A stretch of DNA of 64,000 nt from assembly GCA_905220665.1 (NCBI GenBank), contig CAJNAR010000149.1:558001-622000 (forward strand). The letters are read 5' to 3'. The position numbers were made by a program, and so were the translations under genes. The notes under the pieces are model-generated. The model was not told the origin of the DNA. It searched no databases and worked only from the letters and a program-made list of their open reading frames with translations. The stretch's first letter is position 1, and each line of letters begins with the position of its first letter. Shown here one piece after another: positions 1 through 10,635 of the stretch. Origin of the DNA: Albugo candida (lineage: Eukaryota > Oomycota > Peronosporomycetes > Albuginales > Albuginaceae).

Positions 1-1529
1 CCATATCCAAATGTTATGTGGCATGAGCTCGCTTTTTGTTGCAATATATCGAGAGTCAGCACTCCAAATGGCACGCTGAATTCCCATGAGAGGGATCTCA
101 ATGCTAAAATCACGTTCGTTAAACATCATTGTTGTATGCGAAAGAGGAACGCACGCGGGATCGGACGCGACGACCATAACCGAAAAAGGTGGTTTTCTGG
201 TAACAAAACATATATCTGGTTGCCGGCCAGTCATGTTACTATCACGAATTGCTTGTGCGGCACTTGATGCCGCAAGCATAGCTGCTGTTGATAGAAGCGT
301 CGTTGAATGTTCCGTTTTTCCTGTCGACTTTGTGATCGTGACACGTCGACCCTGTGGACGATCTAAAACCTTTTGGTGCATGTATTGTTCTTCAAACTCA
401 ACGGCGTGCTGTGTGCATCGATTGAGTTGTGTTGCAATCACATCATGAGCGATATCCGCAACAGGCTGCCAAGTCAGGGAATTGAGGATGCGCAGATGGT
501 CATCATAGCTACCCAGAGCAATAAAGTCACCACCAGGTGACCATGACATCGTGCGTAACCCCAATGCATCTTTGTAGGCCTCATATTTTGATAGTAATGT
601 ACCCTCAGCTGTGTAGAACAAAACTCGATATTCAAGTGTGTTGTCAGCGATCGCTATAGCACTGCACCATTTCAACGATTTAGAAAGCGGTATCGGATTA
701 CCGATCTCATGCATTTGTGTACCAATTGTCTGGAGCCCAATTCACTTGCACACAATCGTAGCTCTCCAGTGCAAAGTGTGAATGCAGTTCCCACTTTTCG
801 CTATCGTATATCCCCAAGTAGTCCTGATGGGAATACACCACATATGTGACATCATAAAGCCATGCTGTGAACAAGCTTACCTTGCAGTGCGATCGCTCAA
901 TGACCGCAAGCAATTTCCCATCTGGACTCGACGCAAAGCCGTCACTGGCAGATAATTTGGGATGGCGAATCACTTTTTTTGACCTGTCTCGAAGAGACCA
1001 CAAAGTCGCGTATAATTGAAAGTCCGACACTGTGAGAACATGAATTGAATCGGGAAGCCAAATGAAGGATGTCTGGCATCGATGTTAGACAGCGAATGAT
1101 ACATCTGATGCAGCAATTATCCCACCAGACCCGCGATGCCTTCACTAATTTTGCATGTCCAGGAGGGATCCTTTATTGACCATAACTACAGTGCATCCAC
1201 ATAATCAGTATTGCAAACGGGGATGGAGTTGAAAGCCACGTAAGAACCTGTAAGATTCCGCGTTTAAACGATGCTGCAGCTATCAGTACAGAGTTTGTAG
1301 ACCACGCGATAGACTAAATTCGGTTTATCCTATGAGTAAGACGTAAATGATAGCTTAGTTTTACCTGAATGACGTCATTAGCTGTGTATTGTTGGATTAT
1401 TTGCAAAGTTTGTTCGTCACGAACACACAAGCAGTTCTCTGACGCAATTGCAACGTAGCTACCGCAAAAAGACCATTGTACTAAAGCACGATCTACTTTT
1501 ATCGTGGCTGATATCTCTAGTTTTTCCAT
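1..1529 (-). CDS. WRAP73: WRAP73-like WD40 protein, 5' part
   Basis: This is a WD-repeat protein of the WRAP73 (WDR8) family, which in other eukaryotes acts at centrosomes and spindle poles with SSX2IP-type partners. Six exons can be read: 1365-1529, 1248-1313, 1126-1185, 881-1072, 723-823 and 661 running off the left edge. Joined in frame they follow the family order: a first blade ending in TLQIIQQYT, then RGILQ/LWSIKDPSWTCKISEG, WLPDSIHVLTVSDFQLYATL, the DYLGIYDSEKW stretch and SWSPGGDFIALGSYDDHLRI. The last codons visible read MPHNIWIW, a blade that aligns with NIPNAVWVWD in the animal protein, so the C-terminal part lies outside. I chose the Met at 1529 because it fits the family N-terminus; a Met at 1607 is possible. 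The intron 824-880 is 57 nt with no stop and would be misread as coding. Confidence 0.88.
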
Positions 1530-1722
1530 ATCTAATCCATTTTTAAGAACGGAACACTGTTGACTTGCATTGGACCCATCCATTCCGTAGCATTGACTTG
1601 AGAGCAATGATTGAGTTGATTGATGATGGGATTGGTCATTTCTCTGCTTGCACGCCTATTATCGTTCAATCCGATAGCAGTTCTTCAACGCTCTAGTGTC
1701 CTCGAATCTGCTCCACAGCCTG
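1530..1722. promoter_or_regulatory. Divergent promoter region of WRAP73 and eRF3
   Basis: The 193 bp between the two opposed start codons must hold both promoters. No TATA box is obvious. I see no other feature in it. Confidence 0.4.
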
Positions 1723-3582
1723 ATGAGTCAACAGAACAGCGGCAAGTTTGCGCCTCTTTTTGAATTACTCTGCTGTCACATGATTATCATTGTACTCTTA
1801 CAGATAAAAAATCACTCAATCCCTCCGCCAGGGCGTTCCATTTCAATCCGAACGCAACAACATTTGCGCCTCCACCACCTCCACCACCTCCGGCGACATC
1901 GGATCCAATGGTGGAAAAGCCTATTTTTGTGAACCCGCCAATGCCCCCACCGAAAAAGAGTGCTCCTGTGATCACGTTGGGAGAAACTCCAGCAACGGTG
2001 GCGGCGAAAGCTGCCCCGAGTACAATTGAGGCTTCAGCAGACGACAGTGATGATGTTCAAGAGGAGGAAATCACCAAGAAGATTGAAACAATTGAGTTGA
2101 AGGATGTTCAAGAAAAAGAAGATAAGGGAGAAGAAGCTCATGAAGACTCGCAACAAGAAGAAGCTTCTCACGTGAAAGAGACAGATTTTGTGGAAGAAGA
2201 AGACATTGGCGATGAAGATCCAAGAGAACATTTGAATGTGGTACTGATTGGCCATGTTGATGCGGGAAAGTCGACTTTATCCGGTAACATTTTGTACTTG
2301 ATGGGCATGGTGGATAAACGGACCATTGAGCGGTATGAGAAGGAAGCAAAGGCTCGAAGTCGAGAAAGTTGGTTTTTGTCATTTATTATGGATACCGGAG
2401 AGGAAGAACGTGAGAAGGGAAAGACAATCGAAGTCGGCCGAGCCCATTTCGAGACAGAAAATCGACGTTATACGATTTTGGATGCACCCGGGCACAAAAC
2501 ATACGTTCCTAATATGATTCAGGGTGCTTCACAAGCAGATATCGGCATCTTGGTCATATCCGCTAGAAAGGGAGAATTCGAAACTGGTTTTGAACGAGGA
2601 GGTCAAACACGTGAGCATGCGTTGTTAGCCAAGACCCTAGGAATCAACAAATTAGTGGTCGTGATCAACAAGATGGATGAAGCAGAGTGGGCTCAAGAAC
2701 GATTCGATGAATGTGTCACGAAACTTCGACCATTTTTACGTTCATGCGGCTTTGCAGTCAAGCGAGATCTCAGTTTCATTCCTCTATCAGGTCTCCTCGG
2801 TCACAATGTCAAAATCCGAGTCGAGAAAGAGATGGCTCCATGGTATGAAGGTGATTCATTAATCGCTCATCTCGATACAATGCACATTATTGGTAGAGAT
2901 GCGCTTGCTCCATTACGTGTGCCAATCTTAGATCGATATCAAGAACGCGGGACCGTAGCAATGGGCAAAGTCGAAAGTGGCATTTTGAAGTCAGGTCACA
3001 AAATCCTATTGATGCCGACACACACGACCGTCGTTGTGAATCAAGTCTACATCAACGATCAACCTATTCGAACAGCAAAACCTGGCGAAAATGTGACATT
3101 ACGTCTGTCATGCGGACTTGATGATATTCACAAAGGCTTCGTCTTATGTGATCACGACACCAAAGAAGAGGGACCTAAAGCTATCGTCTCATTTGTTGCA
3201 CAAGTCGCACTGGTGGATACTCTGGAACATCGACCGCTCTTGACAGCGGGGTATAAGTGTGTTCTGCACATCCATACCATTACACAGGAATGTTGCGTCG
3301 TGAAGCTGTTACGGCCTATCGATCCAAAAACAGGCAAGCCATGCAAAAAATCAGTCCCATTCATTCGTCAAGGCCAAAGCGTTATCTGTCGAATCGAAGT
3401 GGAACAGAGCATATGCATCGAGACGTACGAACGCATGCCACAGCTTGGACGTTTGACCCTTCGTGACGAAGGTACGTCAATCAGCAAATTGTATTACGAT
3501 GTACTGATACATTTTGAATACTTTTACAGGAAAAACCATTGCGATTGGTAAAGTGCTGACACTGGGTGAGAAGAAACCTTAG
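1723..3582 (+). CDS. eRF3: Peptide chain release factor eRF3 (GTPase)
   Basis: This is eRF3, the translational GTPase that works with eRF1 in translation termination. Exons are 1723-1741, 1804-3471 and 3530-3582. The first intron has a GC donor (GCAAGT at 1742) and a CTTACAG acceptor. The second restores the family C-terminus GKTIAIGKVL before the stop. The upstream exon adds overlapping PAM2-like motifs (SLNPSARAFHFNP then FNPNATTFAPP) as in animal eRF3, where they bind poly(A)-binding protein. An acidic linker follows. The GTPase domain has GHVDAGKST (G1), KGKTIEVGRAHFET (the eRF3 form of the switch region), DAPGH (G3) and NKMD (G4), then two beta-barrel domains ending in GRLTLRDEGKTIA. A shorter model starting at Met 1908 would lose the PAM2 region. 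The next gene begins 79 bp downstream on the same strand. Confidence 0.93.
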
Positions 3583-3661
3583 AATGGTGCAACTAAGTTT
3601 TGTACCACTTATAACCCAAAGGACTAAATCATTCGCTCATTTTGTTGTCGTCCACTCATAA

Positions 3662-4582
3662 ATGCCGTTTAGTAGCGTATCAAAGCAAATTTGCATCAAA
3701 TTAGATGATTTACTAGCGCAATTGGAAGAGGACCAAGGAGCACTGCGTCTTGACATACTTCGTGATCTTGCGTATCATTCCTATGTGAATTATGTGACTG
3801 AGAAAATGAAAAGTCGACTGCGGACGCATTGTATGACAGAAGATCTGATAAAGACGTCACTTGCGCCTCTCTTTACACATTTGCATATTGAGCAGTACGA
3901 ATGCAATTACGACGACAAACGGAACTGTCACATGAGTGCGGAAATACTTTTTGATTTCAAGTCGCTCGCGCGTGAAGCCAAAAAGCGTAAACTAAACCAT
4001 CAGAATGAATGCTATGTGGCGAAACTAAGTTTTCGGTACTCTAGAAGAAAAGTCATAGAGGAATGCGCTAACGCTCAAAGCGGTGAAACGTTACTAAGTT
4101 TTGATGCCACTGCATGCCTACCCAATGTAATGGACTCGGGTAAGCAGCAAATCTTGCACTTTCAACTCGTTTCATCGAAAGAGTACCCCGAAAGCTTTTA
4201 CCAAATGCCGAATGAGGTGATTTCGTGCAACGATAAAAGCAGTGTCGATACAGACGATGAAGAACAGACGTGTGAGGATACATTGTGTCCGGAAGAAGAG
4301 CTGGAACGTGATGATTTAGATGAGCGTGTTGTCGCATTCGAGCTCAATACCTCCTTCTTGAAGCATCTTGTATCTTGGAATGCTGCCTGCTTGAAAAGCA
4401 AGAGCACAGAAGAAGAATTAGACGAGAGAGATCGAATTGCAGACGTCCTTCAGTTTCTACTCGTGCTTCCGCTGTATGAGGATGAATGGATCATAGACGA
4501 ACGCATTATGGATCTTATCGAGGAGATCGAAGACACATCAGATAGTGAATACGACGCTGAGGATGACACCGAGCACACATAA
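3662..4582 (+). CDS. Unknown protein, acidic C-terminus
   Basis: This is an uninterrupted 306-codon frame starting at ATG 3662, 79 bp after eRF3 on the same strand. I do not recognise the family. The N-terminal half is mixed alpha/beta in character and rich in charged residues (KKRKLNHQNE near residue 115). An acidic low-complexity stretch lies around residues 190-220. The C-terminal third, ADVLQFLLVLPLYEDEWIID followed by an acidic tail, looks helical. No signal peptide, membrane segment or cysteine cluster is seen. The coherent amino-acid composition, the tight packing between two other genes and the absence of a competing frame support it as a real gene. It may be oomycete-specific. Confidence 0.7.
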   Translation: MPFSSVSKQICIKLDDLLAQLEEDQGALRLDILRDLAYHSYVNYVTEKMKSRLRTHCMTEDLIKTSLAPLFTHLHIEQYECNYDDKRNCHMSAEILFDFKSLAREAKKRKLNHQNECYVAKLSFRYSRRKVIEECANAQSGETLLSFDATACLPNVMDSGKQQILHFQLVSSKEYPESFYQMPNEVISCNDKSSVDTDDEEQTCEDTLCPEEELERDDLDERVVAFELNTSFLKHLVSWNAACLKSKSTEEELDERDRIADVLQFLLVLPLYEDEWIIDERIMDLIEEIEDTSDSEYDAEDDTEHT

Positions 4583-4672
4583 ACAAAGCAGTAATACAAG
4601 AAAACATTACGCATTTTCGTGTCCGTTTCAAACCGTTACGGTTCACTACCTGGGCAATCAATTAGCTTTGGA

Positions 4673-5761
4673 ATGGCTATCACCGACATGAAGAACGGTA
4701 GAGTACCTATTGAAGCATTTCACGTCTCAGTGCTCCATGAAGCCGATGATCTTCATGATACTGAAGATGATAATGACGACTGGGAAGTTATGCCTGCGGC
4801 ATCTCATACGATGAAGCAGGGCAAAACTATTGACAAACCGTTTAGGTCACGCGCAGCTTCACAGAAAGCAGAACAAGGTAGTCGAGATAGAGACAATAAT
4901 CGGAAATACAAAGGACCAAAATTTGATATTTGGGTCGCCAGAAAAGATAAGTACGAAAAAATCGTTTGGACACTATCGCAGCTCAATGTGGATCGAGCGA
5001 GTGATGAGGACAAGTGGTTCAATGTTGCTGTCTCTCTGGCAGCAACTGACCTGCTGCTCAAAATTGGTCGTGACCCGGATTTGTGCGATTGCCCGGGCAT
5101 CTGCCACACACAAGAACACGCAATCACAAAGCAGCAGACACGTTGCCAGTGTCCGGCGAGAAAATGCTCACTTTGTAGTCGTTGTGTTGGTACAAAACAA
5201 GGTCAGATTACTGATAAAATGAAGATTGTATTACAACCATATCGCAAATCGTCAGCATCACAATCTCTTTTGTCCGTTGCCGAAGAAATTGTTCGCAAGG
5301 GTGAAGGCTCATCAATGATTCTCTCAGAAGCCAATAGCGGTGAGACCAGCCTTCTTATGATAACAGCATCCGCTTTTCAGATGGCTTCGCGACTACTCCG
5401 ACAATGCAGCATCCTGACGAATGCTTCAGGAAACAGTATACAACGTCCTTGTTCTTGCTCACTTCGGTCTTTAGGCGAAGTATGGATGAAGTGGACTGCT
5501 CGCTATCATACCTTTTCGCGTGTTACTTTGACCGAGGAAGAGGCCGCAAAGTTCTCGTCTGGAACACGTCAGATGATGGATTATGATGAAGAGTCAAAAT
5601 CTCTCTGCATGACCTTCAAATGGCATCAAGCTGCCAAGCCACAGAAAGGTGACACTGCCAAAATTGCTGCACGCAGGGCCTTGACTGCTGACCAAAAGAA
5701 GCAAAATGCTGTAGGTCAATCCTCGTCATGTTTTCTACCAACTTGGACTCATTGGAGCTAA
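4673..5761 (+). CDS. Unknown protein with cysteine cluster
   Basis: This is a 362-codon frame. The frame stays open upstream to 4619, but the first ATG is at 4673 (MAITDMKNGR), 90 bp after the previous stop. I do not recognise a named family. An acidic segment near residues 40-55 (DTEDDNDDWEVMP) is followed by a basic linker and FDIWVARKDKYEKIVWTLSQ. A cysteine-rich patch lies near residues 143-175 (CDCPGICH, then CQCPARKCSLCSRC), which could bind zinc. The C-terminal half has another CSC pair and ends in a lysine- and alanine-rich region. The composition is cytosolic or nuclear, with no signal peptide or membrane helix. It sits in a same-strand row of four genes, each about 80-90 bp apart. 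Confidence 0.65.
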   Translation: MAITDMKNGRVPIEAFHVSVLHEADDLHDTEDDNDDWEVMPAASHTMKQGKTIDKPFRSRAASQKAEQGSRDRDNNRKYKGPKFDIWVARKDKYEKIVWTLSQLNVDRASDEDKWFNVAVSLAATDLLLKIGRDPDLCDCPGICHTQEHAITKQQTRCQCPARKCSLCSRCVGTKQGQITDKMKIVLQPYRKSSASQSLLSVAEEIVRKGEGSSMILSEANSGETSLLMITASAFQMASRLLRQCSILTNASGNSIQRPCSCSLRSLGEVWMKWTARYHTFSRVTLTEEEAAKFSSGTRQMMDYDEESKSLCMTFKWHQAAKPQKGDTAKIAARRALTADQKKQNAVGQSSSCFLPTWTHWS

Positions 5762-5845
5762 ATGTATTTGTAGTTTTTCACATCACTTTGTCGAAAAGCT
5801 TGGCACAAAGCACAAGCTAAAGTGACCGCAATTCTCGCCAAAAAG

Positions 5846-8800
5846 ATGGCTGCAGTAATCGACCTTCCAAATGATTCGATACAGAGAATGGAAGCTCAAA
5901 CACTGACATCTCTTGGAATAAGAAGGATGGCAAAGTGGATTGAAGATGATCAAGAAATCATGATGGAAAAGGAGAGAGAAGAATCTCGAGAAAAAACAGA
6001 AGGTGGAATTGTGGCACACAACGCGTGGGTGCGGAGAAAAGAGCGTTTACGCGTTCAGCTTCCTTCCCCGCAGTCGAGGGACGTAATTGAAAAACCGTCT
6101 CGATTTGACTTCTCACTGAACAAACACGTATTGCGATCAAAATCAAAGCATACGATCGCGTCCTCCACAGTCGAATTGATGCAAAGAAGCGGTTTTAGAT
6201 ACATACATGCAATGAATGAAGGCTTTCAAGGACGTGGTGGCGATCTTGAGCGATGTAAAGAAGTCCTCTTGAAAAAAGGCCACATTTTGAAGGCAAACTT
6301 CACAAACACCGCAAGCGAAAATGATGAAGATAATCCGTACTCGCAGGATCGGTACTACTTTGAGAAACAAAACAATTTTGTTGTCAGAAAGCAACGTGAA
6401 ATCACCCAACGTCGTGAAGACCAAAGAAAGCAGCAATACGCTGCTTGGATTGCTCATAAAGCTATGAAAGAAAAAGCCCTCAATTATCTATCACATATTC
6501 CACATCCTCTCAGTTCGAGTGAAGAAAGTAGAGAGAGAATTACTCGATGTCATAGCGTCGGAGATGACTCGAAGGAATCAAAGGATGATGATGGCTACGA
6601 GAATGACTATGAGGATTCGGAGACCAAGAAAGAAGGCCTGGATTTTGACGAATTTCAAAATGCTTCAAGTTTCGTGAAATGGATGCAAGTAGGAAAAGCA
6701 CTGAAAGCAGTGGATCGAGGGCTCTTTGATGCCTGGGTACAATGGAGTGCGTCGTACACATCTTTGTCAAAATGTCGCATGTACTGGCAGAGTTTTGATC
6801 CGATTGCTTGTGACATTCACTGCACATCGTCGGCGATTCGAGACATATTTTTGAAGCTTTTACATCGCCAAAATGTCAATTACCGCGCAGCATTTTTACG
6901 TCATTGCGAGAAAAAGCACAAAATTCTACTGGCTCAAGACAGCGACATCGTGGCACAGGATATGACCGATCAAGAGAAAATGGATACATTCGAAACACTT
7001 AGTTTGAAAGAGTTTTCACGTCTTCTTGTTCACGACTTGGGTATTGTATTGCATCAGGAAGAGCTGCAGCGATTAGTTGAATATTTTGACGTAAATGGCG
7101 ATCAAATGGTAAGCATGAAAGAATTTTTGGATGTCATTGGTGATGAGCGAAGCGTTCAATGTCATGGTGACACGGACATGCTACTCGAACGTGTTTGTAT
7201 GTGGGAAACTGTCTGTCATGAATGTGGAATGCTGAATGCTTACAAGATCGTACAAAGTCTTCCAACCTCAACACCTCAAAAACATCGGATGCGAGCCGAA
7301 GCACCGGTTCATCTTTCACGCAGGAAAGGATTCCGACCACGCTTTCAATGTTCTGTCGAATGCGACTTGCGTCAAGTCAGAGAGGTGGCCCCCAAGAAAT
7401 GCACATTTGCAAGCTGGAATGATCAGCATAGCATTCCATTTCTCAACAGGCTGAAAGAATGGTCATCCGATACACGAGAGAAACACTTATTGAAGCAAAT
7501 CATCACAAATGGATCCCCTCCAGACGCTCCTACTTTAACTCGTACGGATAACGATCTTATCGATCCGACAACAACGTTATTCTTGCAGTGGGAATCTCCA
7601 GCTGTCTCTGGAATCAATGGAACTGCTTTTTACATTTTGGAGTCTATGGGAGCTGAAGGATCATTGAGCTACCGTCAACATGAGTTTCATGAGATTTATC
7701 GGGATCCACGTGATTGTAATGACAATGATGGTCGTCCACGATACCAATACATTGTGAAAGACTTACAACCAAACACGAAATATGGTTTCCGAATCAGAGC
7801 TCTGAATGGATTTGGTGCTGGACCATACACTTTCCGTTGCTATGTGACAGCGCCAATGACGCCATGTGCTCCAGTTGCGGTACGCGTCAGCTCTAATTCC
7901 ATCCATCTCTGCTGGGGTACTACAGACGGCTTCAAACAGCGGTTAGAGGAGCTTCGGCGCGTATTTGACGAGATCGACGCGGATAGAAGCGGAGAGATCT
8001 CACGAGACGAATTGATGGATCAGATTGAGAAGCGAAGACCCCGACTGCTGGAATTTCTACAGAGAACACAAGTCGCTGGTGATCATCATCGACTTTGTGT
8101 ATTTGATGCGATTGAATGCGACGATAATGAGCTGATATCTTGGGATGAGTTTCGTCAGTACTTTTCAAGCACATTTGATGATGTCGTTGGAAATGATTGG
8201 GAGCAAGAAAGTGTGAATTCCGGGCTTACTTCAAAAGCGCAAAGACGAAATGGAAAGATTGCGAGCTCCGAGCCGTCTCAAACTCGCTACATTCTTAAAC
8301 AGTGTCAAAACGAAGCAAATGGCGATTATATCGTCGTGTACCGTGGAGCGAAGACTACTTTTACCGTTCACGGCCTCGCAAGCGCTTCAACGTATCAATT
8401 TCGCTTACAAGCCGTAAATGAAGAAGGCATACTCAGCCTTCACAGCGAAGGCGTCATAGTGAACACGTTACTACAAACACCGAAGCCTCCGATTCTCCTC
8501 GAAGCACCTACATGCTCCACGATCAAGTTGGGCTGGACAACTATGGATGCTACACCTGCAAATAATCTCGAGGTGCAGTCACGGCAGCAACAAGCGCTAG
8601 CATTGCAGAAAATTGACTCAGTTAGCAGAATACTGAGCGAGTGGGCACAAGAGGATCCGTTGGCTTCTGGTACTGTGGATTTCCGTGCAAAATTCAATCG
8701 CTACGATTCGGACGGAAGCAGTTATATCGAGCTATCCGAGTTCAAGACGCTTTTGGAAGAGCTTGGTGTCCCACCATTGGAAGAGCGACTTAGAGCCTAC

Positions 8801-10003
8801 TTTTGCGAGTTTGATAGTAATGGGGACGGAAGAATCTCATTAGATGAGTTCATTTGTTGGTGGACGAGACCTCAAGTAGAGTACATTTTGAAGCGAGATG
8901 AAGGTTTCAGCACAAAAGACGCGGCTGAAAGTGACAGTGTGATGAACATCATTGCGTATTCTGGCAAAGACACTTGCGTCCGCACGAGTGCACTTGAGCC
9001 CAATACGATGTACACATTTCGACTTCGTGCATTTTCTTCTCGCGCGAGAAGCGAATTAAGTGAGGGGATATCTATTTGTACTGCACCCGAGGCTCCCACT
9101 TGTGCTGGTGTTGTTTCTCGTAGTAGCTCAGATGTCTGGATCCGATGGTATCCAGGACACAATGGCGCTGCAAAATATTCAGTCGAGTGCGAGTTAATAG
9201 AGACATTTTCAGACGTGTCACTAAGCATTCGAAAGCGTCAGCTTCTGACTACAAAAGGATGGGTCAGCGTCTATGAGGGTGCAGAACCTATTGCGTATAT
9301 CTCAAACCTTCTTCCACAAACCGTTTATCGTCTTCGAGTCTCTGCGATCAATACCGACGGCGTCAAAAGCGAGCCGAGTATCGTTTCCCAATTCTGTACT
9401 TTATCTGTGGAGGAGCAGCGTACGGAGTACACACTGAGACCGGATAATGCCGGAAAGCACTTTTTGGTAGAATGTGGTAAAGATGGTGATGTTGTAGTCG
9501 GAGATACAATTTTGTTTTGTGAGCGAATATTCCAAGACGAGTATGGGAATATCTCTGAGGGTAAAGCCAATAAGGGGATCTTGGATGAGGATGTGGTGGG
9601 TATCGCTCTGAAGGCTTCATTCTGTTCCCAGAAAAGGAAAGAAACATGCAAATTTTTCATCGGTGAGCGGACAGTTGCTGCACGTGTGGCAAGTATGCGA
9701 GCCGGTAAACGGGGTTCATTATTTGCTCTTGAGGTCATTTGGAGTATTTTTCAAACGAATGAGAGCAGCAATTTCCAAGACACCAAATTCGCAGAAGCCA
9801 GGAAACGTCAGCAATCGTGTCGAAGTACCGTCCGAAAAAGCGCTTCTTTCACACGGCGGATTCGATCAGATAAAGAAGTCTTCCTGGTGTTGCCACGAAG
9901 TAGCAAGATTTTTCGATATGAGCGAGACTTGTATCATTTTGAAAGCTTTCGATGTAAATGGGACGACGAAGAAGCTCGAAACAATCAAACTTGGACAAAG
10001 TAG
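5846..10003 (+). CDS. Large EF-hand and fibronectin type III protein
   Basis: This is a 1385-residue single-exon protein from ATG 5846; the frame stays open to a GTG at 5822. The first 400 residues are charged and helical (KQREITQRREDQRKQQYAAW). An EF-hand loop DVNGDQMVSMKE lies near residue 415. Four fibronectin-III-like domains follow, near 556-665, 672-875, 879-1080 and 1083-1182, each ending in a typical TxYxFRLxAxN strand (for example TKYGFRIRALN). Domains two and three are split by inserted EF-hand pairs: DADRSGEISRDE with the weaker ECDDNELISWDE, and DSDGSSYIELSE with DSNGDGRISLDE. The C-terminal 200 residues are of unknown family. A calcium-responsive scaffold is a fair inference; a flagellar role is only a guess. 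Near the 3' end a second frame stays open to 10019, so a late intron cannot be ruled out. Confidence 0.82.
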   Translation: MAAVIDLPNDSIQRMEAQTLTSLGIRRMAKWIEDDQEIMMEKEREESREKTEGGIVAHNAWVRRKERLRVQLPSPQSRDVIEKPSRFDFSLNKHVLRSKSKHTIASSTVELMQRSGFRYIHAMNEGFQGRGGDLERCKEVLLKKGHILKANFTNTASENDEDNPYSQDRYYFEKQNNFVVRKQREITQRREDQRKQQYAAWIAHKAMKEKALNYLSHIPHPLSSSEESRERITRCHSVGDDSKESKDDDGYENDYEDSETKKEGLDFDEFQNASSFVKWMQVGKALKAVDRGLFDAWVQWSASYTSLSKCRMYWQSFDPIACDIHCTSSAIRDIFLKLLHRQNVNYRAAFLRHCEKKHKILLAQDSDIVAQDMTDQEKMDTFETLSLKEFSRLLVHDLGIVLHQEELQRLVEYFDVNGDQMVSMKEFLDVIGDERSVQCHGDTDMLLERVCMWETVCHECGMLNAYKIVQSLPTSTPQKHRMRAEAPVHLSRRKGFRPRFQCSVECDLRQVREVAPKKCTFASWNDQHSIPFLNRLKEWSSDTREKHLLKQIITNGSPPDAPTLTRTDNDLIDPTTTLFLQWESPAVSGINGTAFYILESMGAEGSLSYRQHEFHEIYRDPRDCNDNDGRPRYQYIVKDLQPNTKYGFRIRALNGFGAGPYTFRCYVTAPMTPCAPVAVRVSSNSIHLCWGTTDGFKQRLEELRRVFDEIDADRSGEISRDELMDQIEKRRPRLLEFLQRTQVAGDHHRLCVFDAIECDDNELISWDEFRQYFSSTFDDVVGNDWEQESVNSGLTSKAQRRNGKIASSEPSQTRYILKQCQNEANGDYIVVYRGAKTTFTVHGLASASTYQFRLQAVNEEGILSLHSEGVIVNTLLQTPKPPILLEAPTCSTIKLGWTTMDATPANNLEVQSRQQQALALQKIDSVSRILSEWAQEDPLASGTVDFRAKFNRYDSDGSSYIELSEFKTLLEELGVPPLEERLRAYFCEFDSNGDGRISLDEFICWWTRPQVEYILKRDEGFSTKDAAESDSVMNIIAYSGKDTCVRTSALEPNTMYTFRLRAFSSRARSELSEGISICTAPEAPTCAGVVSRSSSDVWIRWYPGHNGAAKYSVECELIETFSDVSLSIRKRQLLTTKGWVSVYEGAEPIAYISNLLPQTVYRLRVSAINTDGVKSEPSIVSQFCTLSVEEQRTEYTLRPDNAGKHFLVECGKDGDVVVGDTILFCERIFQDEYGNISEGKANKGILDEDVVGIALKASFCSQKRKETCKFFIGERTVAARVASMRAGKRGSLFALEVIWSIFQTNESSNFQDTKFAEARKRQQSCRSTVRKSASFTRRIRSDKEVFLVLPRSSKIFRYERDLYHFESFRCKWDDEEARNNQTWTK

Positions 10004-10027
10004 TTGTATGGATTCATAAAAGAGCGA

Positions 10028-10635
10028 CTACTTTTCCTCCAAATTGATAGTATCACCAAAACGACTGTACAAAATCTTTTTGAGGATCTAAAGCAAGTCA
10101 GCATGTGAATAATTCGTGATAAGATGACCGCTTTCAAATACCGTTTGTCTATTGTCCAACTTCTCTTCTTCCTCTACAAGAACCTGAACATCCTTCTTAG
10201 CCGCTTCTGTGAGGGTCTCCAAGTATTCCTGTGCGCTTTCTTCTGAGGTTTCGACAAAGCTTTCACCCATCATTACACTATCAAATCAAGATGTGTCAGA
10301 CGTGATGTGTCACGAAATGAAGTGAGCACGACAGCGTACTAAACGTCATCTCCTTCTCCCATCATTAATTCTGCACCTGCATCCTCCAATGTATCCAACT
10401 TTTCCTGCAGCGACGCGATACTATCGATACTGCTCATGATGCATTAACATACCTGCAGCGCTTTCTTCTCCCGCTGTAGCTCGGCTAACCTCATATTAAG
10501 TCTTCCGAATTCATTTATACGCTCTTGATCTTCAAGCCGCACCTATAATTCAGATGTAGATTTCTAAGCCATTAATATTCTATCTATAAAAACGATACTT
10601 GCATCAGCTTGATCTTCTTGCTCCTGCATCAACAT
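10028..10635 (-). CDS. PFDN4: Prefoldin subunit 4
   Basis: This is a beta-class subunit of the hexameric cytosolic prefoldin, which passes unfolded actin and tubulin to the CCT chaperonin. Five exons were read: 10603-10635, 10453-10542, 10340-10404, 10142-10277 and 10028-10087. They total 384 nt (127 residues plus stop), the usual size. The product has the family landmarks VRLEDQERINEFGRLN, then LDTLEDAGAELMMGEGDD, MMGESFVETS and the closing LYSRFGDTINLEE. The long first and last helices flank the hairpin region as in the family. The first intron (10543-10602) uses a GC donor, GCAAGT; a GT donor four bases away would put the reading frame out. The 3' end lies only 24 bp from the end of the convergent EF-hand gene. 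Confidence 0.9.

Noticed and set aside
86..448. Plus frame of 120 codons at the left edge
   Set aside because: It is the shadow of the WRAP73 exon on the other strand, whose minus-strand product matches the family.
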